Counted from the first letter of the stretch, positions 42,558 through 52,171 are shown. The stretch: 64,000 nt of DNA from Sutcliffiella horikoshii (GCF_008180725.1 NZ_VTEV01000001.1:465269-529268); one strand, 5' to 3'. Notes: generated by a model not told the origin, from the letters alone. A program made the numbers and translations.

Positions 42558-43460
42558 TCATTTATTAAATAGGTGATCATCTAGCAGTTCTACCAACTTT
42601 GTCAATTGAGGTTTGCTGATTTGAGCATTTGCTCCTACTTGGTCCCCTTTATGTCTAAGATGATCAGTTATCAGGGAAGAAAATATGATAACCGGTATCT
42701 TCGAGAGAAAGCTATCTTCTTTAATCTTCTTTGTCAGGTGATGCCCATCCATTTGAGGCATCTCGATATCCGTTATTAACAAGTCTACACTTTGCTCTCC
42801 GTTTTTCACTACAGTCTCCATATACTCCCAAGCACTTTTGCCATTTTCAAAGAATTGAATATGTTCAAATCCAGCTTCGAGCAACGTCTCTTCTAAAAGT
42901 TTTCTAAGCATTGGGGAATCCTCTGCAATCATAATTCTTTTCTCACTGCGAGCAGGATTTAGGTTTTCATGCAGATGTGACGCTCCTTTATCCAGGTTTG
43001 GGTATATATCAAACATAATTTTCTCTACATCTAAAAGGAGAATCATCTGAGATGGTTGTTTAATAATACCCGTTATGTGGTCTTCAAACCCACTTTGCAA
43101 CGAAGCAGGTTTTTCCATCTCCGCCCATGTAAGCCTATGAATTTGAGTTACATGATCTACCCTTAGAATCACTTTCATACCATTAAATTCAGTCACGATA
43201 AATTTTTCTTCTGAATAGTTGCTCTGTTCTTCTATTTTCAAAGCTTTTCTGAGGTTTATTATTGGCAGCACTTCTCCCCTCAATTCGATGATTCCTTCTA
43301 CATTATTATGGGAATGAGGGATTTTGGTCACTGCAACAGGTTTGATAATTTCTCTCACCTTTAAGACATTTATGCCAAAGCTCGTACTTCCTATAAGAAA
43401 TTCAAGAAATTCCACTTCGTTGGTACCAGAATCTAGTAGTATACCGTTTCTCTTTTCCAT
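42558..43460 (-). CDS. cheV: Chemotaxis coupling protein CheV
   Basis: Protein of 300 residues: CheW-like domain (about 15-155) that links receptors to CheA, and a receiver domain (about 173-298) with acidic pair Glu180/Asp181, phospho-acceptor Asp231 in LLITDIEMPQMDG, and the Lys in SKPQ. CheV is phosphorylated by CheA and supports adaptation. Length and domain order are normal. It lies next to ykyB as in B. subtilis. No other chemotaxis gene is in the window. Confidence 0.96.
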   Translation of the reverse strand: MEKRNGILLDSGTNEVEFLEFLIGSTSFGINVLKVREIIKPVAVTKIPHSHNNVEGIIELRGEVLPIINLRKALKIEEQSNYSEEKFIVTEFNGMKVILRVDHVTQIHRLTWAEMEKPASLQSGFEDHITGIIKQPSQMILLLDVEKIMFDIYPNLDKGASHLHENLNPARSEKRIMIAEDSPMLRKLLEETLLEAGFEHIQFFENGKSAWEYMETVVKNGEQSVDLLITDIEMPQMDGHHLTKKIKEDSFLSKIPVIIFSSLITDHLRHKGDQVGANAQISKPQLTKLVELLDDHLFNK

Positions 43461-43555
43461 GATTGATACGTCCTTCCGTTCTCTACTATTTGGTTCTTTA
43501 CTTTTTATCGGATTAATAAAGGGAATGTTGATAGACTAAGCTGTTTCATTCCGTT

Positions 43556-43587
43556 AAAAAACACCTTATCTGTAATCAGATAAGGTG
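43556..43587 (-). terminator. Terminator of pepF
   Basis: AACACCTTATCTG / CAGATAAGGTGTT stem followed by TTTTAA on the minus strand, 11 bases after the pepF stop. Confidence 0.92.
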
Positions 43588-43597
43588 TTGAAGTGGT

Positions 43598-45409
43598 TTA
43601 GGAAAAGCTTTTTTCTAGTTCGTCTATTAAGGAGCCTACATAAGCGACAGCTGTCTTAATTGGTTCAGGCGTTGTCATATCTACTCCGCCCAATTGCATT
43701 AATTCTAGCGGTTTCAGCGTCCCCCCTGCTTTTAATGCTGAAAGCCACCGATCTACTGCAGGCTGACCTTCTTCTTGAATTTGTTTGGCTGCTGCTGTAG
43801 AAGCAGTAAGTCCAGCGGAATACGTATATGGATAAAGCCCCATATAATAATGTGGCTGACGCATCCAGGTCAACCCAGCTCCTTCATCCATCTCGACTGC
43901 ATCTCCCCAAAATTCAGAAAGCAATGCAGTCTTTTGTTCACATAGAACATTGGCGGTGATAGGAGTTCCCTTGTCTGCTAGATCGTAGACCCTGCGCTGA
44001 AGCTCACCTTCTAGAATATGTGTAACGAAGTTATGATAATATGTCCCTAACGATTGTAAGATTACCCATCTGCGCATTCTCTCATCATTTGGCTTTGATA
44101 AAATATGCTGACTCAACAGCATTTCATTCATCGTAGAAGGGGCTTCTACAAAATATCGCGACGGACGTGTGTTAGAAAGCTTCTGGTATCTACCTGCTAA
44201 GCGGAAGTGTCCTGCATGACCTAATTCATGGGCAAGCGTATAGGCATTTCTCATAGAGTCACTCCATGTCATTAGGATGTACGGATGAATTCCATAAGGA
44301 CTGGAACAGAATGCACCAGAGCCCTTCCCTACATTATCAGCCAGGTCAACCCAACGATTGTTTAGCCCTTCTTCCATAATCTCCATATATTCAGGTCCCA
44401 TCACTTCTAATGACTCCAGAATTAATTTAGAGGCTTCCTCATAGGTAATCTCAGGGTTAAAATCTGGATCTAGTGGAGCTTTTAAGTCACAGAATTGCAT
44501 AGTCTCTAAACCTAGCACCCGTTTTTTTAATTTCGCATATCTGCGCATATGCGGTGCCAACTCGTTTTGGATAGTATCCAATTGATTATGATACATCTCT
44601 TTTGTCACCTGTTGATCGTGAAGCAGCATATCTGTAACGGATTCATAGTTTCGTAGACGTGCTTCTACCACCTGCTTTTTCACTTCTGTTGCATAAGTAG
44701 CCGCATATGTATGCTTGTATTGTTTTAGTGTATCAATATAAGTTTGGTACGCTTTTCTACGTAATTCTGTATTGGAAGACCCTTCATAATTAGGAAAGGA
44801 ATTAAATGATAACGGATGTTCCTGTCCATCATCTGTTAAAAAAGAAGGAAATCTCATATCCGATATTAAGCTTCTTTGATAGATAGTATATGGTGCATTA
44901 AGCACTTCTCCAAAGGCAGAAAGTACTTCTTCCGCATCCGGGGATAGCTTATGAGGCTTTGTTTCCATCACATCCATCAAGCTTTTTTTATATTCTTCCA
45001 ACTCCGGTACTTCTGCTATAAATCGATTTAATGTTACTACATCTAATTGAAGAATTTCAGATTGGATAAAGGATGTACTGGCGCTAAAGTTCGAGATCAT
45101 TCCCCCAACACGAGTTGAATTTGCTTGATTTTCAGGATTCATTCCATCTTCGGATTGTTTTAGGGATGCGAAAGTCATTACTCTTATAACTCTCTCTGTT
45201 AAGGCATCCTTATCTTTTAAACACCCAAGCAATGTTTTAGCGTCCTTTCCAACTTTTCCTTTATAACAAGTGACAGTTGATAGGTCTTGTTGTACGGCTT
45301 GCAACTCCTGTTCCCAAGCTTCTGTTGATACAAATAAATCTTCGAGATTCCAAGTTTGCTCAACTGGGACTTCTTCTCTTTTTAATGCTTTATTCATAAC
45401 TTTTGTCAT
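43598..45409 (-). CDS. pepF: Oligoendopeptidase F (M3 family)
   Basis: Protein of 603 residues from ATG 45409 with GGAGGGG 7 bases upstream (the frame opens at 45424 on that site). M3 metallopeptidase: zinc motif HELGHAGHF in the C-terminal half with the third ligand Glu in the following helix (VEAPSTMNEMLLSQ), and the typical YPYTYSAGLTAS and QLGGVDMTTPEPI at the end. It degrades oligopeptides in the cytosol. Length is normal for PepF. The upstream gap holds the second 52-bp array. Confidence 0.93.
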   Translation of the reverse strand: MTKVMNKALKREEVPVEQTWNLEDLFVSTEAWEQELQAVQQDLSTVTCYKGKVGKDAKTLLGCLKDKDALTERVIRVMTFASLKQSEDGMNPENQANSTRVGGMISNFSASTSFIQSEILQLDVVTLNRFIAEVPELEEYKKSLMDVMETKPHKLSPDAEEVLSAFGEVLNAPYTIYQRSLISDMRFPSFLTDDGQEHPLSFNSFPNYEGSSNTELRRKAYQTYIDTLKQYKHTYAATYATEVKKQVVEARLRNYESVTDMLLHDQQVTKEMYHNQLDTIQNELAPHMRRYAKLKKRVLGLETMQFCDLKAPLDPDFNPEITYEEASKLILESLEVMGPEYMEIMEEGLNNRWVDLADNVGKGSGAFCSSPYGIHPYILMTWSDSMRNAYTLAHELGHAGHFRLAGRYQKLSNTRPSRYFVEAPSTMNEMLLSQHILSKPNDERMRRWVILQSLGTYYHNFVTHILEGELQRRVYDLADKGTPITANVLCEQKTALLSEFWGDAVEMDEGAGLTWMRQPHYYMGLYPYTYSAGLTASTAAAKQIQEEGQPAVDRWLSALKAGGTLKPLELMQLGGVDMTTPEPIKTAVAYVGSLIDELEKSFS

Positions 45410-45520
45410 TAACTTCCCCTCCATTTATTTCGAAAATCGAATCTTTCATATTATCATTATATAAGAAGACCAAAGCAATTTAAATGATATTTTTGAAAAT
45501 TGCAATTTTTAAAAAGAAAC

Positions 45521-45860
45521 TTACTTTATGGTCCATAATTAAGACCTCTAGTTCATACATTCCTCATTGTATAGGTCTTTATTGCTTTAATGAAGACTTT
45601 CTCTTCAGGCTTTCCACACCGGACAGGTCTTTCTAGTTTTCTTTATGACCTCTCCTGCTGTCTTTTCAAGTTCAACAGGTCTTTACAGTCTTCTTTAAGA
45701 CCATATCTTCAACTCCATACCCTCTGCTAGGCCTTTACAGCCTTTATAAAGACCTCATCTTAACTCCTTACTCCCTCGCTAAGTCTTTACAGCCTTTATA
45801 AAGACCTTCTCTTCACACTAAACACCCTCACCAAGTCTTTACTGCCTTACTCTATTATCC
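45521..45860. repeat. 52-bp tandem array, locus 2
   Basis: AGGTCTTT or AAGTCTTT begins units at 45573, 45625, 45677, 45729, 45781 and 45833: again exactly 52 bp. Each unit has a palindrome (best copy GTCTTTA-cagccttta-TAAAGAC) and a pyrimidine-rich linker such as CTTCTCTTCACACTAAACAC. Units are more diverged than in locus 1, and the first is irregular. It fills the pepF-treR gap. No gene is seen in 45410-45885. Confidence 0.9.
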
Positions 45861-45885
45861 CAACAGTGAAATTCTTTATTTAAAC

Positions 45886-45919
45886 AAAAAAGACACTCCC
45901 ACCTACCGAGAGTGCCTTT
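45886..45919 (-). terminator. Terminator of the trehalose operon
   Basis: GGCACTC / GAGTGTC stem (one G-T pair) followed by TTTTTTG on the minus strand, just after the treR stop. Confidence 0.85.
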
Positions 45920-45921
45920 CC

Positions 45922-46629
45922 TTATTTCATTCTTCTTGCAAAGTCAACGAATCGGAATTTATCCAACCGATGGCGCGATTCTGTGAATTGAAAGGGGCTT
46001 GCATCATCAAGATGGACGATGCTTTTTACCACCACTACATGAGTTAAGCCATTTAAATCCAACAACTTCCTGTCCTCTTCGGTTGCTTCCTCAACTGTTA
46101 CCTCTTTATCAGCAAAGGCTATCTGCAATCCTTTTTCCGTCTCCAAGTAATCATAAATGGAGTTCTTGCATATTTCTGTGTCTAGATAAGGGACTTGACT
46201 TTTGATGAAGTAGTCTTTATCCAATATAATACTTTCATCATCCACCCTGCGAGAACGGACCACCTTCCAAAGCTCCCTCTCTCCCAACTTGGCCATTAGA
46301 TCAGAAGACCCATCAACAGTGTCTAGTTCGTGTACGACTGTTTCCCAAGGTCTCCCCATTTTCTCAGCTAATTCCTTGAAGCTTACCAAGCCTGAAATGG
46401 GAAAATCAAATTTATCACGGGCTAGAACAATCGATCCTTTGCCTCGGACTTTTTGAATATACCCGTTATGGGCCAGTTGATTCAAAGCTTTTCTTACTGT
46501 TTCTCTAGATGTTGTGAAAAGCTCCATCAATTCATGTTCAGACGGCAATTTATCTCCTGCCTTGTAATCCTGTTTTTCTATTTTTCTTACCAACTGCTGA
46601 TAAATTACTTGATATTTATTATTTTTCAT
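45922..46629 (-). CDS. treR: Trehalose operon repressor TreR (GntR family)
   Basis: Protein of 235 residues. N-terminal GntR winged HTH (about 5-70: LPSEHELMELFTTSRETVRKALNQL in outline) and a C-terminal UTRA effector domain (about 90-230: SGLVSFKELAEKMGRPWETVV, RRVDDESIILDKDYF, FTESRHRLDKFRFVDFARR). It binds TTGTATATACA-type operators and is released by trehalose-6-phosphate; two such operators lie before the EIIA gene (52198-52244). It is the last gene of the operon, so the repressor controls its own supply. Ribosome site is GGTGGT-like. Confidence 0.94.
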   Translation of the reverse strand: MKNNKYQVIYQQLVRKIEKQDYKAGDKLPSEHELMELFTTSRETVRKALNQLAHNGYIQKVRGKGSIVLARDKFDFPISGLVSFKELAEKMGRPWETVVHELDTVDGSSDLMAKLGERELWKVVRSRRVDDESIILDKDYFIKSQVPYLDTEICKNSIYDYLETEKGLQIAFADKEVTVEEATEEDRKLLDLNGLTHVVVVKSIVHLDDASPFQFTESRHRLDKFRFVDFARRMK

Positions 46630-46656
46630 TTTCTACCACCTACAGCTATTGTAGCA

Positions 46657-48363
46657 TTACTTTTTCAGGTGATAAACGACGGATTCGTATGGACGTAGGG
46701 TCATTTCTTTAAAATGGCTGCTAGAAGTCTCATAATTGCTTAATAGCACTTCTGATTTGTATTCGTCCACATCAACATCCTCTGGTAACACAAAGGAACT
46801 TTCCTTGCCATAGTAATTGCTTATTACAAGAAGTTTCTCATTTTCACTATTGCGGATATAGGCAAATATTTCCGGATGCTCTCCTGAAATCAATTGGAAA
46901 TCCCCATGTGTAATCACATCATAGTTCTTTCGTAGTTCAATTAACTTCTTATAATGATAGAAAACAGAATCTTTATCATTTAACGCCGTCTCTGCATTTA
47001 TTTCTTTGTAGTTTTCGGCGACTCCTATCCAAGGTGTACCCTTTGTAAATCCAGCATTTTCTTCACTATTCCACTGAACGGGCGTTCTGGAATTATCGCG
47101 AGACTTATGGCGAAGGATCTCAAGGATATCCTCTTCGCTCATTCCAGCTTCCTTTTTCAAATTGAAGATGTTTAAGGATTCCACATCACGATAATCGCTT
47201 ATTTTCACGAAACCTGGATTGGTCATTCCGAACTCTTCGCCCTGATAAATGTAAGGTGTACCTCTCATCATATGTATGCTTGTACCAAGCATTTTTGCTG
47301 ACTTATTGTGATATTTGCCATCATCACCATATCTGGAAACGACACGAGGTTGATCATGGTTACACCAGAACAAGGCATTCCAACCGCCGCCTTTTTCCAT
47401 CTCAATCTGCCAGGTAGACAAAATATCCTTTAACTGTTGGAAATCAAAATCCGCAACAGACCACTTTTCTCCATTAGGATAATCCACTTTTAAATGGTGA
47501 AAGTTAAATGTCATACTGAGCTCATTTCGATCGGGTCGAGTGTATTTAATACAATGATCGATTGTAGTAGATGACATTTCCCCTACTGTCATACTGTCAT
47601 ATTTAGAGAATACTTTTTCGTACATTTCGTTCATATATTCGTGAACTTGTGGTCCGTCTGTGTAAAACCTACGGCCATCACCCGGAGGCACCGACCCATC
47701 ATCATCAGGGAAACTTTGGTCTTTGGATATAAGGTTGATCACATCTAACCTAAAACCATCCACTCCCTTTTCAAACCAAAAGGTCATCATATCGTAGACT
47801 TGTTTGCGAACTTCTTCGTTCTCCCAATTCAAGTCTGCTTGCGTCACATCAAATAAGTGCAAATACCATTGCCCGGTTTTGTCATCATATTGCCAGGCGT
47901 TTCCACCAAACTTGGATTCCCAGTTTGTCGGTTCGCTTCCATCTTGCTTACCGTCCTTCCAAATATAAAAGTCGCGATATGGGTTGTTGTCTTTCTTTTC
48001 TTTAGACTTCTGGAACCACTCATGCTCTGTGGATGTATGATTCACGACAATATCCATGATAACTTTGATTCCTCTATCATGAGATTCTGATAAAAGCTGA
48101 TCGAAATCTTCCATCGTTCCATATTCTTCATGAATGGAAAAATAGTCGCTGATATCGTAGCCATTGTCTTTCTGCGGTGATTTGTAAATAGGAGTCAACC
48201 AAATAACATCCACTCCTAATTCTTTTAAGTAATCAAGCTTTTTAATTATTCCCTGGATGTCTCCTACACCGTTTCCAGTTGTATCATTGAAGCTTTTTGG
48301 ATAGATCTGATAAACAACAGACCTCTTCCACCATGGTTCTTGTTCTTTTTTACTCAATTTCAA
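46657..48363 (-). CDS. treA: Phospho-alpha-(1,1)-glucosidase (trehalose-6-phosphate hydrolase)
   Basis: GH13 enzyme of 568 residues, very close in pattern to B. subtilis TreA: YPKSFNDTTGNGVGDIQG, FDVTQADLNWENEEVRKQVY in outline, GFRLDVINLISKDQ, TVGEMSSTTIDHCIKYT, WNALFWCNHDQPR. Catalytic Asp (GFRLD), Glu (VGEM) and Asp (NHDQ) are present, as are the phosphate-binding features typical of the trehalose-6-phosphate branch (lysine-rich loop after NLISKDQ). It splits trehalose-6-phosphate into glucose and glucose-6-phosphate. It follows the other GH13 gene by 33 bases and precedes treR. Confidence 0.94.
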   Translation of the reverse strand: MKLSKKEQEPWWKRSVVYQIYPKSFNDTTGNGVGDIQGIIKKLDYLKELGVDVIWLTPIYKSPQKDNGYDISDYFSIHEEYGTMEDFDQLLSESHDRGIKVIMDIVVNHTSTEHEWFQKSKEKKDNNPYRDFYIWKDGKQDGSEPTNWESKFGGNAWQYDDKTGQWYLHLFDVTQADLNWENEEVRKQVYDMMTFWFEKGVDGFRLDVINLISKDQSFPDDDGSVPPGDGRRFYTDGPQVHEYMNEMYEKVFSKYDSMTVGEMSSTTIDHCIKYTRPDRNELSMTFNFHHLKVDYPNGEKWSVADFDFQQLKDILSTWQIEMEKGGGWNALFWCNHDQPRVVSRYGDDGKYHNKSAKMLGTSIHMMRGTPYIYQGEEFGMTNPGFVKISDYRDVESLNIFNLKKEAGMSEEDILEILRHKSRDNSRTPVQWNSEENAGFTKGTPWIGVAENYKEINAETALNDKDSVFYHYKKLIELRKNYDVITHGDFQLISGEHPEIFAYIRNSENEKLLVISNYYGKESSFVLPEDVDVDEYKSEVLLSNYETSSSHFKEMTLRPYESVVYHLKK

Positions 48364-48396
48364 GCACCTCTTTTTCTATATTTAAAATAGTAGATG

Positions 48397-50076
48397 TTAA
48401 TTCAATAAATAAACTCGTGCTTCATATGGTTGCAAGGTAAATTCAGCAATATTACTTTGTTCTTCTACCGTATAGTTGCTTAGTAAAAGTTGTTTGGTCA
48501 TAAAGTTAATACCTTTTGGCAGTTTAAAAATAGGTTCCTTGTCATAAAAATTACAAATCACAAGTAGCTTTTTGTCTTGATAGTTTCTAACATAAGAGAA
48601 GATCTCAGGATCGTCCTCCAGTATTAATTGATAATCACCGTAAACGATCAGTTCATTCTGTTTTCTCAAGTGAATCAATCGTTTGTAATAATTAAAAATA
48701 GAATGTTCATTACTTCTTTCCGCTTCAACGTTGATAGATTTGTAATTAGGGTTAACGGTTAACCATGGCTTCCCTGCAGTGAAGCCAGCATTCTCCTCAT
48801 CATTCCAGTGCATTGGCGTTCTCGCATTATCCCTACTTTTCTTAAAGAGGCTTTCCATCACTTTTTGTTCACTCCACCCTTGTTGTTTCAGGTCAGAGTA
48901 AGCCTGCAAAGTTTCAATATCCTTATAAGAATCTATCGAATCAAACCTAACATTTGTCATGCCAATTTCTTCACCTTGGTAGACATATGGAGTACCTTTC
49001 ATCATATGAAGAAGTGTAGCCAGCATCTTAGCAGATTCTACTCGGTATTTTTCGTCATTTCCAAATCTTGATACGGACCTTGGTTGATCATGATTATTAA
49101 AATATAGACTGTTCCAGCCACTATCTGCTAAGGTATACTGCCACCTTGATAAACTCTGTTTAAGCTCAATCAAATTCAGTTCCTGCACGTCCCACTTTCC
49201 ATTAGGTCCATTATCCAATCCCATATGTTCGAATTGAAATACCATGTTCAGTTCATTTCTTTTCTCACCTGTATAATCTTTAGCCTGATCGGGAGTAACA
49301 CCTGGCATCTCTCCAACGGTTATGACATCATAGTGAGATATAACCTTCTCATTCATTTCTTTTAAGTAATCATGAATCATCGGACCGTTACGGTAAAACT
49401 TGCTTCCGGAAGCATATTCTTTCCCAGGTTTAATCTCTCCATCAGGCATGCTATCTACCTTAGAAATGAAATTGATGACATCCATTCTAAAACCGTCGAT
49501 ACCTTTATCCAACCACCATTTCATCATACGATACACTTCTTCTCGAAGCTTTTCGTTTTCCCAGTTGAGGTCTGGCTGTTTTTTGGAAAATAAGTGCAGA
49601 TAATAATCTTTTGTCTCTTCGTTGTATTCCCAAGCAGATCCACCAAAATTAGATGCCCAGTTGTTCGGCTCCTTGCCGTCTTTTGGGTCCCTCCAAATAT
49701 AATAATCACGATATGGATTCTCTCTCGATGTTTTCGCCTGCACAAACCACTCGTGCTCATCAGAAGTATGATTGACCACAAGATCCATGATCAATTTCAT
49801 ATCTCTAATATGTACCTCTTGTAACAATTCATCCCAATCATCCATTGTTCCGAACTCATGCATTATTTTCATGTAGTGACTGATATCATAACCGTTATCA
49901 TCATTAGGAGATTCATAAACAGGTGAAAGCCATATGGTATCGATACCAAGTTCCTTTAGATAATCAAGCTTCATGATTATTCCTTGAATATCCCCAATAC
50001 CGTCACCATTAGAATCCATAAAACTACGAGGATAAATTTGATACACGACACTTTCTTTCCACCAGGAATGGTTCAT
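48397..50076 (-). CDS. GH13 oligo-1,6-glucosidase / alpha-glucosidase
   Basis: GH13 enzyme of 559 residues. The N-terminus WWKESVVYQIYPRSFMDSNGDGIGD and FSKKQPDLNWEN are of the MalL/oligo-1,6-glucosidase branch, distinct from TreA next to it (FDVTQADLNWEN). Catalytic Asp (GFRMDVINF), Glu (TVGEMPG) and Asp (NNHDQPR) are intact. Expected action: hydrolysis of alpha-1,6 or alpha-1,4 (iso)malto-oligosaccharides, or phosphorylated disaccharides, in the cytosol. Its place inside a tre operon, separated from treP by a strong hairpin, is unusual and suggests that disaccharides other than trehalose enter by the same PTS. Confidence 0.9.
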   Translation of the reverse strand: MNHSWWKESVVYQIYPRSFMDSNGDGIGDIQGIIMKLDYLKELGIDTIWLSPVYESPNDDNGYDISHYMKIMHEFGTMDDWDELLQEVHIRDMKLIMDLVVNHTSDEHEWFVQAKTSRENPYRDYYIWRDPKDGKEPNNWASNFGGSAWEYNEETKDYYLHLFSKKQPDLNWENEKLREEVYRMMKWWLDKGIDGFRMDVINFISKVDSMPDGEIKPGKEYASGSKFYRNGPMIHDYLKEMNEKVISHYDVITVGEMPGVTPDQAKDYTGEKRNELNMVFQFEHMGLDNGPNGKWDVQELNLIELKQSLSRWQYTLADSGWNSLYFNNHDQPRSVSRFGNDEKYRVESAKMLATLLHMMKGTPYVYQGEEIGMTNVRFDSIDSYKDIETLQAYSDLKQQGWSEQKVMESLFKKSRDNARTPMHWNDEENAGFTAGKPWLTVNPNYKSINVEAERSNEHSIFNYYKRLIHLRKQNELIVYGDYQLILEDDPEIFSYVRNYQDKKLLVICNFYDKEPIFKLPKGINFMTKQLLLSNYTVEEQSNIAEFTLQPYEARVYLLN

Positions 50077-50101
50077 CTATCAAGCTCTCCCTTCATAATT
50101 G

Positions 50102-50139
50102 AAAAAATTGTAAAAAGGGGTCAGGCCCCTTTTTACAAT
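50102..50139 (-). terminator. Intercistronic hairpin after treP
   Basis: Perfect stem ATTGTAAAAAGGGG / CCCCTTTTTACAAT followed by TTTTTC on the minus strand, 2 bases after the treP stop and 26 bases before the GH13 gene start. It would end or stabilise the EIIA-treP message and lower downstream expression. Confidence 0.85.
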
Positions 50140-50141
50140 CT

Positions 50142-51557
50142 TTACGCTTCTTTTCTCATTTTCACTTTTGCTATTAAGAAAGTAATGACAAATGGTACGA
50201 CAAGCACAATTCCCATTCCAAGGAAGAAAATTGGCCAGTATTCCGCCATAATGGAGAAGAATGCAGGTATTCCACCCACCCCAATAGACGGAGCCTTAAC
50301 ACCGGCAATAGTTATAATAATCCCCGCAATGGCAGATCCAATCATTGCTGCAAAGAATGGATAGCGGAATCGTAAGTTAACACCAAACATTGCTGGTTCT
50401 GTAATCCCCAACCACGCAGAAATGGAAGATGTTAATGCCAAACCTTTCAACTTTTCATCTTTGGTCGCAAGCATCATCGCAAAGGCAGCTGAACCTTGTG
50501 CGATGTTAGAAAGGGCAACCATCGGCCATAAGAAAGTTCCACCAATTGTTGCAATCAGCTGGAAATCTACTGCCAGGAATGTGTGATGCATCCCTGTAAT
50601 AACTAAAGGTGCATATAAACCACCATAAATAAGTCCACCTAACGCTGGAACAGCATCAAAGATTCCGACAAACCCGTTCGTCAGGAAGTTTCCGATTGCG
50701 AATGTAACAGGTCCGATTGCGACAAACGTTACAAAACCAGTCAATAATAAGGTAATCGGTGGGACAATAAGCATATGAAACGCATCACTTACCCGTTTGG
50801 ATAAAAATTTCTCCACTTTAGCCAGTACAAATGCTGCTACAAGAACAGGTAATACTTGTCCTTGGTACCCGACTTTTTCAATTTCTAGTCCGAAGAATTT
50901 CCACGTATCAACCGCTCCGTCTTCTTGAGCTTCTGCATATCCCCATGCGTTAAGGAGATCAGGGTGCACAAGCATTAGTCCAAGTACAATACCTAACAGT
51001 TCACTGCCCCCAAATCGTTTTGCGGCAGACCAACCAATAAGCCCCGGTAAAAAGACAAAGGCAGTATTAGCTATCAGATTAATGATACTTGCAATATCTG
51101 CCCATTCTGTATGAACATCAATCACAGATTGATCATTATAGAAAATACCTGGGCCTGTTAATAAATTATTTATCCCCATAAGTAGACCTGCTGTAACAAT
51201 GGCAGGCAGAATTGGAATAAAAATATCGGCCAATGTTTTTATTGCACGCTGGAGCGGATTTAAATTGGATTCAGCTGCCTTCTTCACTTCATCCTTGGAA
51301 GCTTCCCCAACACCAGTAATGTCTACAAATTCTTTATAAACCTTATTGACAGTTCCTTGTCCGATAACAACTTGAAACTGACCATTAGTGGAGAAAGATC
51401 CTTTTACTACATCTATGCTTTCTAATGCCTCTCGATCTACCTTACTTTCATCATGCAAAGCCAAACGGAGCCGAGTCACACAATGTGTGGCTGCACTTAC
51501 GTTTTCCTTTCCCCCTAAGGCTTGGACAATTTCTTCGCTCTGTTTTCTAATGTCCAT
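50142..51557 (-). CDS. treP: PTS trehalose transporter, EIIBC
   Basis: Protein of 471 residues. EIIB domain (about 1-80) with phospho-Cys26 in THCVTRLRL; EIIC domain (about 105-465) of about ten membrane helices with the GITEPAMFG signature and the TGMHHTFLAVDFQL segment. It takes up trehalose and phosphorylates it to trehalose-6-phosphate. It has no own EIIA domain; phosphate must come from the EIIA encoded 51 bases upstream or from the glucose EIIA. Closest to B. subtilis TreP by operon and sequence pattern. Start ATG 51557 with AGGAGG upstream. Confidence 0.94.
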   Translation of the reverse strand: MDIRKQSEEIVQALGGKENVSAATHCVTRLRLALHDESKVDREALESIDVVKGSFSTNGQFQVVIGQGTVNKVYKEFVDITGVGEASKDEVKKAAESNLNPLQRAIKTLADIFIPILPAIVTAGLLMGINNLLTGPGIFYNDQSVIDVHTEWADIASIINLIANTAFVFLPGLIGWSAAKRFGGSELLGIVLGLMLVHPDLLNAWGYAEAQEDGAVDTWKFFGLEIEKVGYQGQVLPVLVAAFVLAKVEKFLSKRVSDAFHMLIVPPITLLLTGFVTFVAIGPVTFAIGNFLTNGFVGIFDAVPALGGLIYGGLYAPLVITGMHHTFLAVDFQLIATIGGTFLWPMVALSNIAQGSAAFAMMLATKDEKLKGLALTSSISAWLGITEPAMFGVNLRFRYPFFAAMIGSAIAGIIITIAGVKAPSIGVGGIPAFFSIMAEYWPIFFLGMGIVLVVPFVITFLIAKVKMRKEA

Positions 51558-51608
51558 TTCTGTTTCCTCCTGTATGCCTTCTCTTTTTATATATAAATCC
51601 TAATTCAT

Positions 51609-52118
51609 TTAATTTTTCATTTTAATTTTTATGAATTCCGATTGTCCTTTCACTGCATCTCCACTTGATATCTTTTCTAGATTGTCGACATTTTCTCCAT
51701 TTGTGATGACCACTGGAGTAATGATGTCAGCAGCTTTTTCTTTAATAAGGTCGATATTGAAAGTAATCAGCTTGTCGCCAGCTTTCACTTTATCGCCTTC
51801 CTTTACATGCCCCTCAAATCCTTCCCCATTCATGGACACCGTTTCCAAGCCTACATGAATTAATATTTCCGCACCTGTCAGGGAACGAATGCCAATTGCA
51901 TGTCCTGTATGGAAGAACTGTACGATTTCTCCGTCAACAGGTGATACTACCTCGCCTTCTGTTGGAACGATTGCCAACCCATCTCCCATCATTTTTTGAG
52001 AAAATGTAGGATCTGGAACATCGCTTAGCTCCGTCACTTTGCCGCTCAAAGGAGCAAGGATGACTTCTTCTGTTTGAGTTTGTGTGGTGTCTTTCATTCC
52101 GAAAAGCTTTTTGAACAT
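51609..52118 (-). CDS. PTS glucose-type EIIA protein
   Basis: Protein of 169 residues, Crr-like EIIA domain: PLSGKVTELSDVPDPTFSQKMMGDGLAI, VSPVDGEIV, His73 in FHTGHAIGI and the phosphorylated His88 in EILIHVGLETV. It receives phosphate from HPr and passes it to EIIB. It is the first gene of the tre operon, complementing TreP, which lacks EIIA. B. subtilis treP relies on EIIA-Glc, so a dedicated EIIA gene is a difference here. GGAGGGA is 5-6 bases before ATG. The first 15 residues are a Thr/Gln-rich extension. Confidence 0.93.
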   Translation of the reverse strand: MFKKLFGMKDTTQTQTEEVILAPLSGKVTELSDVPDPTFSQKMMGDGLAIVPTEGEVVSPVDGEIVQFFHTGHAIGIRSLTGAEILIHVGLETVSMNGEGFEGHVKEGDKVKAGDKLITFNIDLIKEKAADIITPVVITNGENVDNLEKISSGDAVKGQSEFIKIKMKN

Positions 52119-52171
52119 GATAATCCCTCCAAAATAAATAATTTTTATGGTTTTTACTTTTTTATTCAGAG

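Noticed and set aside
45521-45860. CRISPR array or tandem riboswitch
   Set aside because: Linkers share sequence between units, the palindrome decays along the array, and no cas gene or aptamer core is visible.
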